Assembly (NCBI GenBank): GCA_030847615.1
Contig: JAUMIR010000004.1
Coordinates: forward strand, 88,079,001 to 88,143,000
Direction: 5' to 3'
Length of the DNA stretch: 64,000 nt
Source of the DNA: Gambelia wislizenii
Taxonomy: Eukaryota; Chordata; Lepidosauria; Squamata; Crotaphytidae
Positions 1-10,330 of this stretch are shown piece after piece; the stretch's first letter is position 1, and every line of letters starts with the position of its first letter. The notes below the pieces were generated by a model. The model was not told where the DNA came from. It saw nothing but the letters and a program-made list of their open reading frames with translations, and searched no databases. The position numbers were made by a program, and so were the translations under genes.

Positions 1-1555
1 TAGAGATTGACTCAAGAGCAGATTTTGTGGGGCATTCTACTTAGTTTCCCTAATCTGGCCTTTTCTTTCAAAAGTGGGCATGTACGTTCTTCATTCTCTA
101 CTCTCTTCACCATTTTAGGATTGGGATTTGGTCCCCATCCTTTAACTAACTGATCTTTTTCATTACACTACGAAGTTAAAAGTTTTTTGATGCAAACTTT
201 ATTCCAGTGAAGTCAATGAGACTAATCCAATTGCATTCAATTTGGCTGTGATCAGGTTGTTGGTCAGCTGGCCACCAGATTCCTGTGACTCATTGTATAA
301 CAGCTGTCTGGTATGTTTGCATATACCAGCATGTCAGGATCTTTACAAAATTGGCTCAATTGTTGTTGGATACTGAAGAAACTCTCTCCATTAGCTCTGG
401 AAATGAATGGGAATTTTGTGTAACAGCCTATTCTTTGGAGCAAACTAGAGGCCTTTCCTGAGGGGTGGGTTTGATCATGTTGTTGAGCCCCAGTATGCAG
501 CCTCTTTAGGAAGAGATGAAATATTTCAACAAGCCTTATCATCAGCTTTTTAAGGCTGGTTCAGAAGCTTTTTTCCCATATGTATTTTGCACTGATGTGT
601 CTGTTTACAAAATGTCATACTCCCATGCGTTCCAATGCTGATCTTGGCCAACCTCACGCTTGGGATAGGAACAAAGAGAATGAAGGCAGCACCAAGAGGG
701 TTAATGTGATCTGGGCTTTGACATATTTGAAAGAAATATAATCAAGTTAATTCACTGCAAGGCAAATTTGGTACCTAAAGGGCCCCCCTGTTAAATACAG
801 CTCTGACCTTTACCGGCTGGTTACACAAAGACGACACAATTAGATTAGTCCAAGACAAAAGGTCAAGCGCATTCACACTGTGACCACTTTATGCTGTCTT
901 TGGAGGGGAAAGAAATTCCACCCAGCAGGAGGGGGGCAACTCTGGGAGGTTCACTGTTGCTGCCAAAATGACAGGGAGGGGCATAAGGGAGTGTTGTGGA
1001 GGGAAGCAACACTGCTGCCTATTAGACTAATAAGCATTGTATTGTTTTATATTTGGGAGAGTGTGCCAGTTGGGCTGTCCCTTCACCAGGTTGGGCAGTA
1101 TAGCATTGGAGATCTACTTGACAACTGTGGCAGCATAGATTTTCCTTGGTTTTTTTTCTGGGCTGTGACAGCCTTTTGTGTCTCTCTGGGTCCTTGTTCC
1201 ACTTGGAGGCTATGTGAGAGTCAAGAGCAGCTGCATTCACTAACTCTTTGCATAAAGTTGGCATCCAAGCTGGAGGCGAAGCAGAGTGGATGTCCAAGTC
1301 TCTTAAGGCAAATCTTGGACATAGAGTTGAATCCAGCTTGTTTTTATTTCCAGTAAAGGGGAGAACATAAGCTCACTGTGATGTGGAGTGTGTCTCTGTT
1401 TTCCTTTTCAGGGAGTTGATTCTACTGTTATGGGATGAATCTGTATCAGCTCCATGACCAAGGCACCCAGGGTATTTTCCCCACTACTTAGATGTCTGAG
1501 GGAATGAGCAGATATTGGCTCAAACAGTGAGGGGCATTTTTTGTCACTTTCAGGC

Positions 1556-1750
1556 CTGGGAGCCAGTGTTGTTGGATCTAGCGTATTGGGCTGGGATGCA
1601 GGAAATCTGGGTTCAAATTCATGTTTGGCTGTGAGGTTCACTAGGTAACCTTGGATGTAGCCACATTTCTCAGGCTTATCTCACCACACAAGGTGGTTGC
1701 TAAGCTAAAATGTCATTCTGAGCTCCTTGGCAGAAAAGTGAAATAAAAAT
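1556..1750 (+). repeat. Probable tRNA-derived SINE
   Basis: The stretch reads like the common squamate SINE that begins 'agccagtgttgttg', runs through a B-box-like 'gggttcaaattc', and continues with the 'aaccttgg' and 'ctcaggctt' blocks of its body. Similar body sequences occur, mostly inverted, at 24.64, 44.8, 45.25 and 60.27 kb in this window. The copy is diverged and target duplications were not found. Confidence 0.6.
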
Positions 1751-3187
1751 GTAACACACACATAAAGGCATCCAGTGGCCTGTATAGCATGTATTTTATC
1801 ACCATCTTAATGGATAAATTACAAGAGGACAGAAGCTTCACATGCAGAGTCACTCAGCACCGACAGCTGTTTCTTCCATTTCTACACTGGCATTTCTACA
1901 CTGTACGTCTTGAAATGCCCAGGCATGGGTGAGGAGTACATGCTGTGGATCCCTAGCATTTATCTACTGCATGTGTTGGGACATAATCTTGACTTCATTT
2001 TTCTCAAGTTCCTGGTGGATCTAATTTTTCCCAGGTGGTATTTTACAGATGTGCTGGCTTCCATTCACCCCTGACTTGCCTTACAGTATCTCTTTCCCAG
2101 TCCAGAACTGGAAATCTAGCATTTCCTGCCCCCTGTCCCCTGCAGTAGCAACAGGTCCACACACCACATGCTCTGTCTACCTAAATAATGTATGCTGAAG
2201 TTACTATTTTGTATTACAGCTCTGAATACTCCAGCTGCCATGGCTGGGGGATTTGGGGAGTTGTAGTTTAAAAAAAAAGAAAGAAAGAAAAGCAATCATT
2301 CCAAGCTTATTCGCAGCAGCTATGTTGTGAGACAGTGATGTGGACCTGACAGCCAGTATTGGGACTTTGAAGGATGACTCCTCAAAACTATTCAGATCTT
2401 TCACTTGGAAGCTATTTCTGAGGTAGAAGGGGCAAGTGGGCATCAGACTGCAAGAGAGGTAGTCTATCTTTCAAACACGCATTTTATAACACCATCAGAC
2501 ATTCAGTGCCACATTGCTCTCTCACCACAGCCAGGGAAAATGTAGCATTGAACAACTACTCCCTTCTAACAGAAACTCACCTTTATGGGCTCATCTTAAG
2601 GCCTTCTGACTTCCAGCCTCTCTCCAACCCAGCCCAGTGCACCCCAGTTTTGTTAATCCCCTCTGGGATCCTCATAGGTTGTGTCCATTGCTGGCAGCCC
2701 ACAGCGAAGGTAGCCTTCTCCCCCAATCCCATAGCACTGCTCTGCTGACCCAGGAGGGACGCTACTCCGGGCCTTTGGGGGGTGAAAGGTGAGTCTAACT
2801 TGGAACAAATTAGTTCCAAGCAGAAGTGCAGCCAGTTACTCCAGATTAGAGCCTTTGATTTGTGCGACTCAGACTCCACTCGCCCATCCATAATGAGTTG
2901 ACTCTCCTCAGAATTCCTCACATCAGCGCACTTTGTTCCTGGGCTCACAAGTCAGCCCATTAATGGGGAAAGGAAAGGACCTTGCCTCTAAGAAGTCTCG
3001 GGTTCAGAGTCACAATCATTTGACTTTTAAGCTGCCTTTATCTGAACTCCTGCCGGCTCCTTGTTTTCTGAGCCTGCTTGAAAGTGAGAAGTTACATTGT
3101 TAACATCAAACATCCTTCCTTCCAGATGGAGTTAGAAAGCTTGGCTTGTTCATGTGTATATATAAATGTGTATCTGTGCCTATGATA

Positions 3188-3268
3188 TGAGAGAGAGAGG
3201 GAGAGAAAGAGAATAGGTTTTTATATACTGTGTGTGTGTGTGTGTGTGTGTGGAGAAAGAGAGAGAAA
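3188..3268. repeat. Compound (GA)n-(GT)n-(GA)n microsatellite
   Basis: A GA-rich run is followed by about 12 uninterrupted GT units (3229-3252) and another GA run. This is simple-sequence DNA. Confidence 0.9.
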
Positions 3269-3358
3269 AATTCTCATTTTAAAATAATTCTTTTCCATTA
3301 ACAGAGAACTAGGTTCCCAGGCTCTTGTAAATTATAATGTAGAACATTTTTTCTAACC

Positions 3359-3560
3359 AGACACTTACCGCTTTTGCCCATGGCGATGGGCAAAGCCAAG
3401 CCTGGGAAGGTGATTGATAGAATTTGTGACATATTTGAAAGACGGCTCTTTTGCCATATAAAGATTATCAAACATGTGCACTCAACCCCATTAATTCAGC
3501 AGCCTCGCTGGGAAGCTCTCAAGTCCCCACTCCTTTGTTTCCAGGTTGGGCTGTCTGTTT
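3359..3560. other. Repeat-free block, possible conserved non-coding element
   Basis: This block has no repeat similarity, a perfect 6-bp hairpin (GCCCAT-GGCG-ATGGGC, 3376-3391), and motifs such as TGATTGATAG and TTATCAAAC. On the minus strand an ATG in good context is followed 13 bases later by a donor-like GGTAAGTGT, which would fit a tiny first coding exon. No supporting downstream exon was seen, so I leave it as non-coding. Confidence 0.35.
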
Positions 3561-3780
3561 AAAATGTACCTTTTGGTTCCCATTTTCTTCCTGATACTAG
3601 ACTTTGTTTTTCAGAGGGTGCCTTCTAACAAAGTAGTTCGGATTCCCTGCTAAGCAAAGGCTGCCCTGCTGAGTCTATCAGTTGCCAGCTATTCTAGACA
3701 AGCATTCTCAAACACGGAGGATAGCTGTGGGGGCTTCGTTACTAATACAGGAGCTCAAATATGTATACTTCAATATGAGT

Positions 3781-3905
3781 ATGCAAAGGGATCTTGTAGC
3801 ACCTTTGAGACTGAAAGAAGTTGTAGCAAAAGCGTTTGTAGACTTGGTTTACTTCTTCAAATGCATGGAGATGCTTGATGTACACATCAAGTGTTTAATA
3901 AATAT
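3781..3905 (+). repeat. Diverged interspersed repeat, unclassified
   Basis: The phrase 'gggatcttgtagcacctttg' and the following 'gtagacttggtttacttcttc' recall a family spread through reptile genomes. I recognise the wording but cannot name the family with certainty. Confidence 0.5.
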
Positions 3906-4000
3906 GTGCAAAAGAGGATGGTGGAGGAGCACCTGTATCCCAAGAGGGATTATTTGAATTTCTTTTTGCTGGCTGTGAGCCCAAAAGATTCTTTTAGATT

Positions 4001-4125
4001 GGGGTGGGCAAAGTGCTGCCCTCCAGAGGTTGTTAGACTGCAATTGCCAGCATTCCTGGCCATTGGCTATGGTCTTTTTGGAGTTGCAGTCCCAACAACA
4101 TGTGAAGATCCACACTTTGCCCACT
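4001..4125. mobile_element. hAT-like palindromic MITE
   Basis: The element starts with GGTGGGCAAAGTG and ends with CACTTTGCCCAC, giving terminal inverted repeats of about 12 bp. The interior is itself roughly palindromic ('ccctccagaggttgttagac' against 'ttggagttgcagtcccaac'). The same family appears in decayed form near 2216, 21222, 29686, 33616, 45910, 59430 and 61329. It has no coding capacity. Assignment to the hAT superfamily is from memory of this family, not from a search. Confidence 0.65.
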
Positions 4126-4320
4126 TGTTTTGAATAATGCCTTTCACTCTTTAGTTGGTCTTAAGCTCTTGTGTGATCTCTGATCATTTCTCGGGTACTC
4201 AAGTCTGTTTCCATTATCCTCATATTGTTCTCTCTCTTCCAGTTAGCCTGTTAGCTTCAAGTGAGGCAAAATTGTTTGTATTACTTTCACCATAGACATA
4301 GCTAACTTAAGTTCTTCAAC

Positions 4321-6972
4321 ATGGTGGGGATGAGTTCTGGGTATCCTTTGGAGCAGCATGTGACATACTTAGGGGTCATGTATCCAGCAGTGGGGTCTAC
4401 TCATCTTTTGCAGTCCCTTCTTTACACCAGTGAAGAGATCCATGACATCAATACTGGAAGCCAGGTGGAGAGCATCTGGATAAAAATTAAAGGGGAGGGA
4501 AACAACACGGATGTTATTGTGGGACTCTACTACAGACCCCCAAGCCAGACGGAGGAATTGGATGATGCCTTTCTAGAACAGATGAACACACACACAGAAA
4601 GGAGAGATGTAGTAGTGATGGGTGACTTCAACTATCCTGATATTTGCTGGAAATCTAACTCAACCAAAACTTCAAGGTCTAGCAAATTCCTTACTTGCCT
4701 GGAAGACAATTTCATGGTCCAAAACGTGGAAGAGGCAACAAGGGGGTCAGCTATTTTAGATCTGATCCTAACCAACAGGGATGACCTGGTTAATGGGGTG
4801 CAAGTGGTGGGATCCTTAGGTGAGAGTGATCATGTTCTCCTGGAGTTTGTTATAGAATGGAAAGGAGAAGCCAGGCATAGTCAGACACGCATTCTTGACT
4901 TTAGGAGAGCTGATTTCAATAAACTCAGGGAAATACTGGGGGTGATCCCATGGTCAGGAATACTAAAAGAGAAGAGACCTCAAGACAGATGGGACTTTCT
5001 CAAAAGGGAGATACTGAAGGCACAATTTCAAACAGTACCATTGAGGAAGAAAAATGGGAGGTGTCTCAAGAAACCAGGATGGATGACTAAAGAACTTTCA
5101 ACAGAGCTAAGTTTTAAACGGAACATGTATAAGAAATGGAAAAAGGGGGAAATCACCAAAGAAGAATTCAAACAGATAGCGAACACATGTAGGAGTAAAG
5201 TCAGAAAAGCTAAAGCACAGAATGAGCTCAGGCTTGCTAGAGAGGTTAAGAACAATAAAAAGGGTTTTTTGGGGTATGTCTGCAGCAAAAGGAGGAAGAA
5301 GGAAATGGTAGGGCCACTACGCGGAGAAGATGGCAAAATGCTGACAGGGGACAGAGAAAAGGCAGAATTACTCAACACCTTCTTTGCCTCAGTGTTTTCA
5401 GAAAAGGTAAAGGGGGACCAACCTGAGGTTAAAAGTACAGAAGACACAGCAGGGGAAATCCAGCACAGAATAAGCAAAGATGTAGTACAGGAATACCTTC
5501 TTAATCTAAATGAATTTAAATCTCCAGGACCAGATGAACTACATCCAAGAGTATTAAAAGAGCTGGCAAATATAATCTCAGAGCCATTGGCAATAATCTT
5601 TGAGAATTCCTGGAGAACAGGAGAAGTCCAGCAGACTGGAGGAGGGCAAACGTTGTCCCCATCTTCAAAAAGGGGGGAAAAAGAGGATCCCAACAATTAT
5701 CGTCCAGTTAGTCTGACATCAATACCAGGGAAGATTCTAGAGCAGATCATTAAACAGAGAGTCTGTGAACATTTAGAAGGCAATGCCATAATCACAAAAA
5801 GTCAACATGGGTTTCAGAGTAACAAGTCATGCCAGACTAATCTGATCTCTTTTTTTGATAAAATTACCAGCTTGGTAGATGAAGGGAACGCTGTGGACAT
5901 CGCATACCTTGATTTCAGTAAGGCCTTTGACAAGGTTCCCCATGACATTCTTGCAAACAAGCTTGTAAAATGTGGGCTAGACAAGTTAACAGTTCAATGG
6001 ATTTGTAATTGGTTGACCGGCCGAACCCAAAGGGTGCTCAGCAATGGCTCCTCTTCATCATGGAAAGATGTGACCAGTGGGGTGCCACAGGGTTCTGTCC
6101 TGGGCCCAGTGCTATTCAACATCTTTCTCAACGACTTGGATGAGGGAATTAGGGGCATACTTACCAAATTTGCAGATGACACCAAATTAGGAGGAGTAGC
6201 TAATACCCTGGAGGAGAGGATCAAAATTCAAGATGACCTGGATAAACTGGAGAGCTGGGCCAAAGCTAACAAAATGAAATTCAATACGGAGAAACGTAAG
6301 GTACTGCTCTTAGGGCAAAAAAATGAAATGCATAGATATAGGATGGGGGAGACCTGGCTGAATGAGACCACGTGCGAAAGGGATCTAGGAGTCCTAGTAG
6401 ACCACAAGTTGAACATGAGTCAACAGTGTGATGCGGCAGCTAAAAAGGCCAATGCAATTTTGGGCTGCATCAATAGAAGTACAGTGTCTAGATCAAGGGA
6501 AGTAATAGTGCCGCTCTATTCTGCCTTGGTCAGACCTCACCTAGAATACTGTGTCCAGTTCTGGGCACCACAATTCAAAAAGGATATTGACAAATTGGAG
6601 CGTGTCCAGAGGAGGGCAACTAAAATGGTGAAAGGTCTGGAAACGATGCCTTATGAGGAGAGACTTAGGGAGCTGGGTATGTTTAGCCTGGAAAATAGAC
6701 GGTTAAGAGGCGATATGATAGCCCTGTTTAAGTATTTGAAAGGATGTCACATTGAGGATGGAGCAAGCTTGTTTTCTGCTGCTCCAGAGATTGGAACACG
6801 GAGCAATGGATGCAAGCTCCAGGAACAGAGATTCCACCTCAACATTAGGAGGAACTTTTTGACAGTAAGAGCTGTTTGGCAGTGGAACGCACTCCCTCGG
6901 AGCGTGGTGGGGTCTCCTTCCTTGGAGGTCTTTAAACAGAGGCTGGATGGCCATCTGTCTGGGATGCTTTGA
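4321..6972 (+). CDS. CR1 ORF2 remnant: endonuclease and reverse transcriptase in one open frame
   Basis: An uninterrupted 883-codon frame from the CR1 copy. ORF2 proteins nick target DNA with an APE-type endonuclease and copy the element RNA onto the nick. Visible landmarks: YYRPP near residue 75, GDFN at 101-104 and SDH at 169-171 (endonuclease); SPGPDELHPR near 403, NYRPVSLT, QHGF, AYLDFSKAFD, GVPQGSVLGP and the catalytic FADD at 617-620 (reverse transcriptase); then the usual CR1 C-terminal region to SLEVFKQRLDGHL. Residues before about 30 do not look like CR1 and probably come from flanking DNA, so the ATG at 4321 is incidental. Residues about 436-453 are out of frame with the family because of two opposite single-base changes (see findings). 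The truncated endonuclease makes activity unlikely. The open frame suggests a fairly young copy. Confidence 0.85.
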   Translation: MVGMSSGYPLEQHVTYLGVMYPAVGSTHLLQSLLYTSEEIHDINTGSQVESIWIKIKGEGNNTDVIVGLYYRPPSQTEELDDAFLEQMNTHTERRDVVVMGDFNYPDICWKSNSTKTSRSSKFLTCLEDNFMVQNVEEATRGSAILDLILTNRDDLVNGVQVVGSLGESDHVLLEFVIEWKGEARHSQTRILDFRRADFNKLREILGVIPWSGILKEKRPQDRWDFLKREILKAQFQTVPLRKKNGRCLKKPGWMTKELSTELSFKRNMYKKWKKGEITKEEFKQIANTCRSKVRKAKAQNELRLAREVKNNKKGFLGYVCSKRRKKEMVGPLRGEDGKMLTGDREKAELLNTFFASVFSEKVKGDQPEVKSTEDTAGEIQHRISKDVVQEYLLNLNEFKSPGPDELHPRVLKELANIISEPLAIIFENSWRTGEVQQTGGGQTLSPSSKRGEKEDPNNYRPVSLTSIPGKILEQIIKQRVCEHLEGNAIITKSQHGFQSNKSCQTNLISFFDKITSLVDEGNAVDIAYLDFSKAFDKVPHDILANKLVKCGLDKLTVQWICNWLTGRTQRVLSNGSSSSWKDVTSGVPQGSVLGPVLFNIFLNDLDEGIRGILTKFADDTKLGGVANTLEERIKIQDDLDKLESWAKANKMKFNTEKRKVLLLGQKNEMHRYRMGETWLNETTCERDLGVLVDHKLNMSQQCDAAAKKANAILGCINRSTVSRSREVIVPLYSALVRPHLEYCVQFWAPQFKKDIDKLERVQRRATKMVKGLETMPYEERLRELGMFSLENRRLRGDMIALFKYLKGCHIEDGASLFSAAPEIGTRSNGCKLQEQRFHLNIRRNFLTVRAVWQWNALPRSVVGSPSLEVFKQRLDGHLSGML

Positions 6973-7058
6973 TCGTGATTTCCTGCTTGGCAGGGGGTTG
7001 GACTGGATGGCCCTCGTGGTCTCTTCCAACTCTGCAATTCTATGATTCTATGATTCTT
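4410..7058 (+). mobile_element. CR1 LINE, 5'-truncated, 3' end intact
   Basis: A CR1 non-LTR retrotransposon copy. The 3' UTR contains the CR1 family wording 'gattttcctgc..ggcaggg' and ends in tandem ATTCTATG units (7035-7058), the diagnostic CR1 3' end that the element's reverse transcriptase recognises. The 5' end is missing: similarity to CR1 endonuclease starts near 4410, so the first part of ORF2, all of ORF1 and the 5' UTR are absent. The element lies in the same direction as the plus-strand host exon at 7475, only about 400 bp upstream of its acceptor. A second copy at 35088-35820 is very similar, with roughly one difference every 15 bases by eye. Confidence 0.92.
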
Positions 7059-7474
7059 GGTGCCTACTTCAGGCATTCCTATACCATTGGTCCTCTCCAT
7101 TACCCACTTAATGTGTCCATTCCAGAAATATTTGGTCTGGAGAAGTACACCTTGTAGACAGCCATGTTATTAGGCTATCAGAATTTTTCTTTTCCTCTAT
7201 CCCTTTGTTGCATCAGACCAATTTGAAAGGCTAGCTGTTTTCCTTTTATTGTTAGTAACAACATGAGCATCAAGGTTCTTTTCTCCTTGCCACTCTAGAC
7301 TACTATGTACCAGTTCCAGCCTTGAGTTTTTTCAGGCATTGGTTGGTGGTCTTTCCCCAAGTTGCTTCTCTGGACATACCTGATACCTGGGGTTTGGCAG
7401 ATGTTTATGTAATAGTTGAACTAGGTGCCTAATGATCTAACTACTTAACATCTCACTTTTTCTTTTGTCAACAG
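7059..7474. other. Presumed last intron of the plus-strand gene
   Basis: The region between the CR1 3' end and the acceptor at 7473-7474 carries no ORF of note. It ends in a pyrimidine-rich tract (TCACTTTTTCTTTTGTCAACAG), as expected for the 3' end of an intron. Confidence 0.45.
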
Positions 7475-7534
7475 AGAAAGCGCAGGGAATCTGCTTCCAG
7501 TTCTTCATCTGTCAAAAAGGTGAAGAAGCCATAA
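7475..7534 (+). CDS. Terminal coding exon of an unidentified host gene (basic, serine-rich C-terminus)
   Basis: A strong splice acceptor (polypyrimidine tract then CAACAG) is followed by 19 codons and TAA. The frame that begins exactly at the splice point reads RKRRESASSSSSVKKVKKP, which has the look of a nuclear-protein tail: Arg/Lys clusters that could act as a nuclear localisation signal around a serine run. The preceding intron would be phase 0. A different frame stays open to 7677 but gives an uncharacteristic sequence. Upstream exons could not be recognised in the window. The gene would converge on the minus-strand gene ending at 14238. I do not recognise the protein; the exon call rests on the acceptor, the composition and the UTR-like sequence that follows. 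Confidence 0.6.
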   Translation, partial: RKRRESASSSSSVKKVKKP

Positions 7535-7815
7535 GCAACCAGAGATCCCAGCTCCTAGATGTTGGAAGGATCAGAGCACTGACTGTAGGCTTAAGAGGGC
7601 ACCAGTTACCCAGTACTATGGCAATGATCTCTGTGCTGGAGGATTCTTTTAATGCCATCGTCCTCTTCTGCCTGAGGTAAAAAGGACTGGATAAACTTGC
7701 ATAACAAATGTATATTTGTTGATGCTGTGGTTATTGTATTGTCTTTTCTATGCCTGATTTTTGTAAATTTCTTTGTAAATATAGAATCTGATAACCTCTT
7801 GTTCTATAATCTGAA
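7535..7815 (+). other. Probable 3' UTR and polyadenylation region
   Basis: Sequence after the TAA becomes AT-rich towards 7780 and contains the variant signal AATATA at 7778-7783. A GT-rich tract (GTGTGTGTGTG, from about 7824) lies about 40 bases further on, the order expected of a poly(A) site. No canonical AATAAA is present, so the end point is approximate. Confidence 0.45.
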
Positions 7816-8084
7816 GTGAGTCTGGTGTGTGTGTGCGCGTGCAGGAGAGCAACACCAATATGATGCTGGCAGATGCTCCTTTGTCCCAATTGCTCCTTGT
7901 ACTGGGAGCGGGCAGAAGCTGGATGTTCAGTCAGTCAGACCTTCAAGATAAAAATTGTTTTTGGGAAGAGTGTGTGTAAAAGTGAGTAAAAACATGTTCA
8001 GAAATTCCTGGTATGATGCTGCACATGAGTAATATCACAGTAGATGTGGATGCTTATCTCATCAGTGGAGAAGACTTGAATTCA

Positions 8085-8217
8085 ATGTCCTAAATCCTAT
8101 TGAATCTGTAGTAAACCCATTGAATCAAGGGGTTTTTATGTAAGTTTGACTTACCATTCAATATTAATTCAATAGGTCTACATTAGTTGAGACTACAAAT
8201 AAGATTCAGGCCACTGT
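8085..8217. repeat. Inverted-repeat element, copy 1
   Basis: Arms containing 'cctattgaatctgtagtaaa' and the complementary 'aattcaataggtctacatta' face each other across a short AT-rich centre. The copy at 8920-9065 shares the arm words 'aacccantgaatcaa' and 'ggtctac'. It is non-coding and looks like a short palindromic DNA transposon family. Confidence 0.55.
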
Positions 8218-8919
8218 TTTAAGATAAAACCAGAGTTGGAGAAAAAGCAAAGAGCAATATGAACAAACATACAGGTATAGAAAAACATCTATATCTCCTG
8301 CTCTTTGTAACTCCCAAAGTTTTCCAGTTTCTGCAGTGCCACCGTTGAAAGTATTAGTTTTCTATGTACTTGGACAACACCAAAGAACATTTAGCCGCAG
8401 ATTAAGCAGTAACTAACACCCCATTGCTTACTTCTGGCATTACCGAATGTCTTATGGGATATCCATAAAGCTGAAGAAATCTTAGTTGGTTGATCTGCAT
8501 GCATTCAATACAAATTACACAGCTGCTCTGAAGGGAAAAATGTTCCAGTTGATGCATGTACATATTGTAGTAGGCACTATCATTAAAAAAAAAATTGGGG
8601 GAGCTAATACCTCTGCTAACATGGGTGTCTACTGTCTGTAAATTTGTTTAAGCACTGGTACTAAAAAATAATTCAGGCATGCAGCTTCATTAACTGGGGG
8701 CATCTCTTTGCTAGCTAAAAGTATTTTAATGCAAAGATTGCATCCTTATTTTTGTTGCCTCTCAGATGAGGCACTTTCTCAGTTCTGGCACCAGCCAAAG
8801 TATTCTATACCGCTGTGCTTGTGGACACATGTACCTATCCATAGTGTAATGGTTTTTATGTTGATCTTCAAAGCAGCTCTTCAACTCTTTCCAGCTTGAT
8901 GCTATATATCCTAAATCCA

Positions 8920-9065
8920 CTTACTGTCCGAACTAGAATAAACCCACTGAATCAATGGCCTTTACATAAATATTGACTCCGTTCCCATCGATTCAGTGGG
9001 TCTACTCTAACTGAAACTAAGCATAGAATTCAAACCTGTGTGCTTACTTGGAAATAGGCCTCACT
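8920..9065. repeat. Inverted-repeat element, copy 2
   Basis: Same family as 8085-8217: 'taaacccactgaatcaatgg' is mirrored by 'ccatcgattcagtgggtcta', followed by a tail ending 'acttggaaataggcc'. No ORF is present. Confidence 0.6.
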
Positions 9066-9526
9066 GTGTTCCCTCCATGCTCTAAGATTGCAGCTGCCTT
9101 GCGTTTGCCTATCACATGCAGCCTGTTATAGGCAGGACAGTACCTATCTAATTCTATCTAAAGATAGAAGAGGAGAAAAGTTCTGTTGTGTAGTGGCCAG
9201 TGGAAAAGTCACCTTGAATATATGTTGGCTTTTCAGGAACCTAGGAGTAAAATTATACCATGGCTACACTCAACTTCAGCTTATAAAGGTTGGGTTATTT
9301 GTGTAGTGTTGGGCATCCAAGTCAGTATAACTAGGACTATGTAGCCAGCAGCAAAACATAAATTCTAGAAAGAATTTTCCAACCCTTCTGGCTACAGAGG
9401 GCAACGTGAAAGTGTGAAAGTGTGTGAAACCAATGTCAGAGGGTGATCAGACTACTGCTTTGCTTAGCTACTTATCCCACCCCTTTTACTAACAAAATAA
9501 ATGTGAAATGCAATGAAATGATGTGA

Positions 9527-9680
9527 AAAGCATTGATATTTATATACCACTTATCAGTGCCGAAGCACTCCCTAAGCAATTTACATTGTTTTTTTAGCTA
9601 ATTGCCCCCAACAAGCTGGGATTGAACTCATAACCTTGTGGCTTGCAGTACTGGCATTTAACCACTGTGCCACCAGGGCT
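9527..9680 (-). repeat. tRNA-derived SINE with '(a)gccctggtggcacagtgg' head
   Basis: Read on the minus strand, the 5' head at 9680 is 'agccctggtggcacagtggt', an A-box-like start, followed by a B-box-like 'gagttcaatccc' and the 'ggcaatta' body. The left end is a LINE-type tail. A longer copy of the same family sits at 26239-26524 in the same orientation. Confidence 0.75.
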
Positions 9681-9967
9681 CTTTTGTGTAGCAAATATAT
9701 CAATATTTGCATTATATTTACAGGCACCAGAATTCCAGGTTTTTTGGTATAATGCTGTTTTCAGTGCAGAGCACATCATCCTAGGTCAAATCTTTGCCTT
9801 CAGCAGGAAGCAGCTGGTTGTGTATGAGTCTGCAGGCATTTGGCAGTGTATGGTATTCTCCAGAAGAGCAGTAGTTCCTTGGTGTGTGAGTAGCCTAGCC
9901 TCAGCAGCATGAGACAATATTTCGGACAAATACATGTGGTAGACCTTAAGATTCTGATCTGGAAATA

Positions 9968-9998
9968 ATTCCAGTTTGCTGCCTTTTTAGCTATAGAA
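9968..9998 (+). repeat. 31-bp direct repeat, left copy (possible target-site duplication)
   Basis: This 31-mer, with core TTTTTAGCTATAGAA, recurs at 11173-11203 with one mismatch (C at 9982 against A at 11187). The two copies bracket the DIRS fragment. Confidence 0.85.
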
Positions 9999-10240
9999 GA
10001 ACAGGTTGCTTACCTGCAACTGTGGTTCTTTGAGTGATCATCTGTGTCCTCACACAAATGGGTTTCATGCCTGCACATAGACCTCATTTGGAATATTCTA
10101 GAGCTGAGCAGCTTGACAGGAACCCTGCCTCCTCCCTATCTACCATGCATATCCTAGTCCACCAAGCTATTGTCTCCTCAGTATCAAAGTCCACTGTGAA
10201 ATCTACAGGGACCTGAAAGAGTGGAGGTCATTGTTTGTCA

Positions 10241-10330
10241 TTGTGTGAGGGCGCAGATGACCACTCGAAAAGCGAGTTATAGGTAAGCAGTTTGTTCTTC
10301 TTCGTAGTCTCTGTGCTTCACACAAATAGG
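10241..10330. repeat. Internal complementary region of the 10-kb DIRS fragment
   Basis: The first half (10241-10296) is the diverged reverse complement of the element's 3' end at about 9999-10060. The second half (10297-10330) would pair with the missing 5' terminus. In DIRS elements this region is thought to template joining of the two ends into a circle. Confidence 0.7.

Larger units (their letters stand above)
1..3358. other. Intergenic or intronic DNA, no gene recognised
   Basis: No exon could be supported on either strand; the ORFs here are short and unlike any protein I know. If the plus-strand gene ending at 7534 is real, this stretch may hold its introns. 640-880 and 2980-3120 are free of obvious repeats and carry AT-rich motif clusters such as TAATCAAGTTAATTCAC, so they may be conserved non-coding sequence. 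2216-2400 has a piece of the palindromic hAT-like family seen at 4001-4125. 1556-1750 looks like a tRNA-derived SINE and is listed separately. Confidence 0.5.
7816..9526. other. Intergenic DNA between the convergent gene tails
   Basis: No coding sequence is supported. Two diverged inverted-repeat elements lie at 8085-8217 and 8920-9065 and are listed separately. The rest is featureless apart from an A-run at 8585-8595. Confidence 0.5.

Noticed and set aside
3359..3391. Minus-strand ATG in good context followed by GGTAAGTGT, as if a first coding exon of a few residues
   Set aside because: No CpG island or upstream promoter and no matching downstream exon were seen; a chance donor-like site is equally likely.
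4321..4410. N-terminal 30 residues of the 883-codon frame as true CR1 protein
   Set aside because: They do not resemble CR1 endonuclease; the element is 5'-truncated and the frame simply runs into flanking DNA.
5028..5696. 222-codon minus-strand ORF
   Set aside because: Antisense shadow of the CR1 ORF2 frame.
7465..7680. 71-codon ORF beginning MSTEKAQG as the host protein end
   Set aside because: Its ATG lies before the splice acceptor and its composition is unremarkable; the alternative frame starting exactly at the splice point gives a coherent basic tail and stops at 7534.
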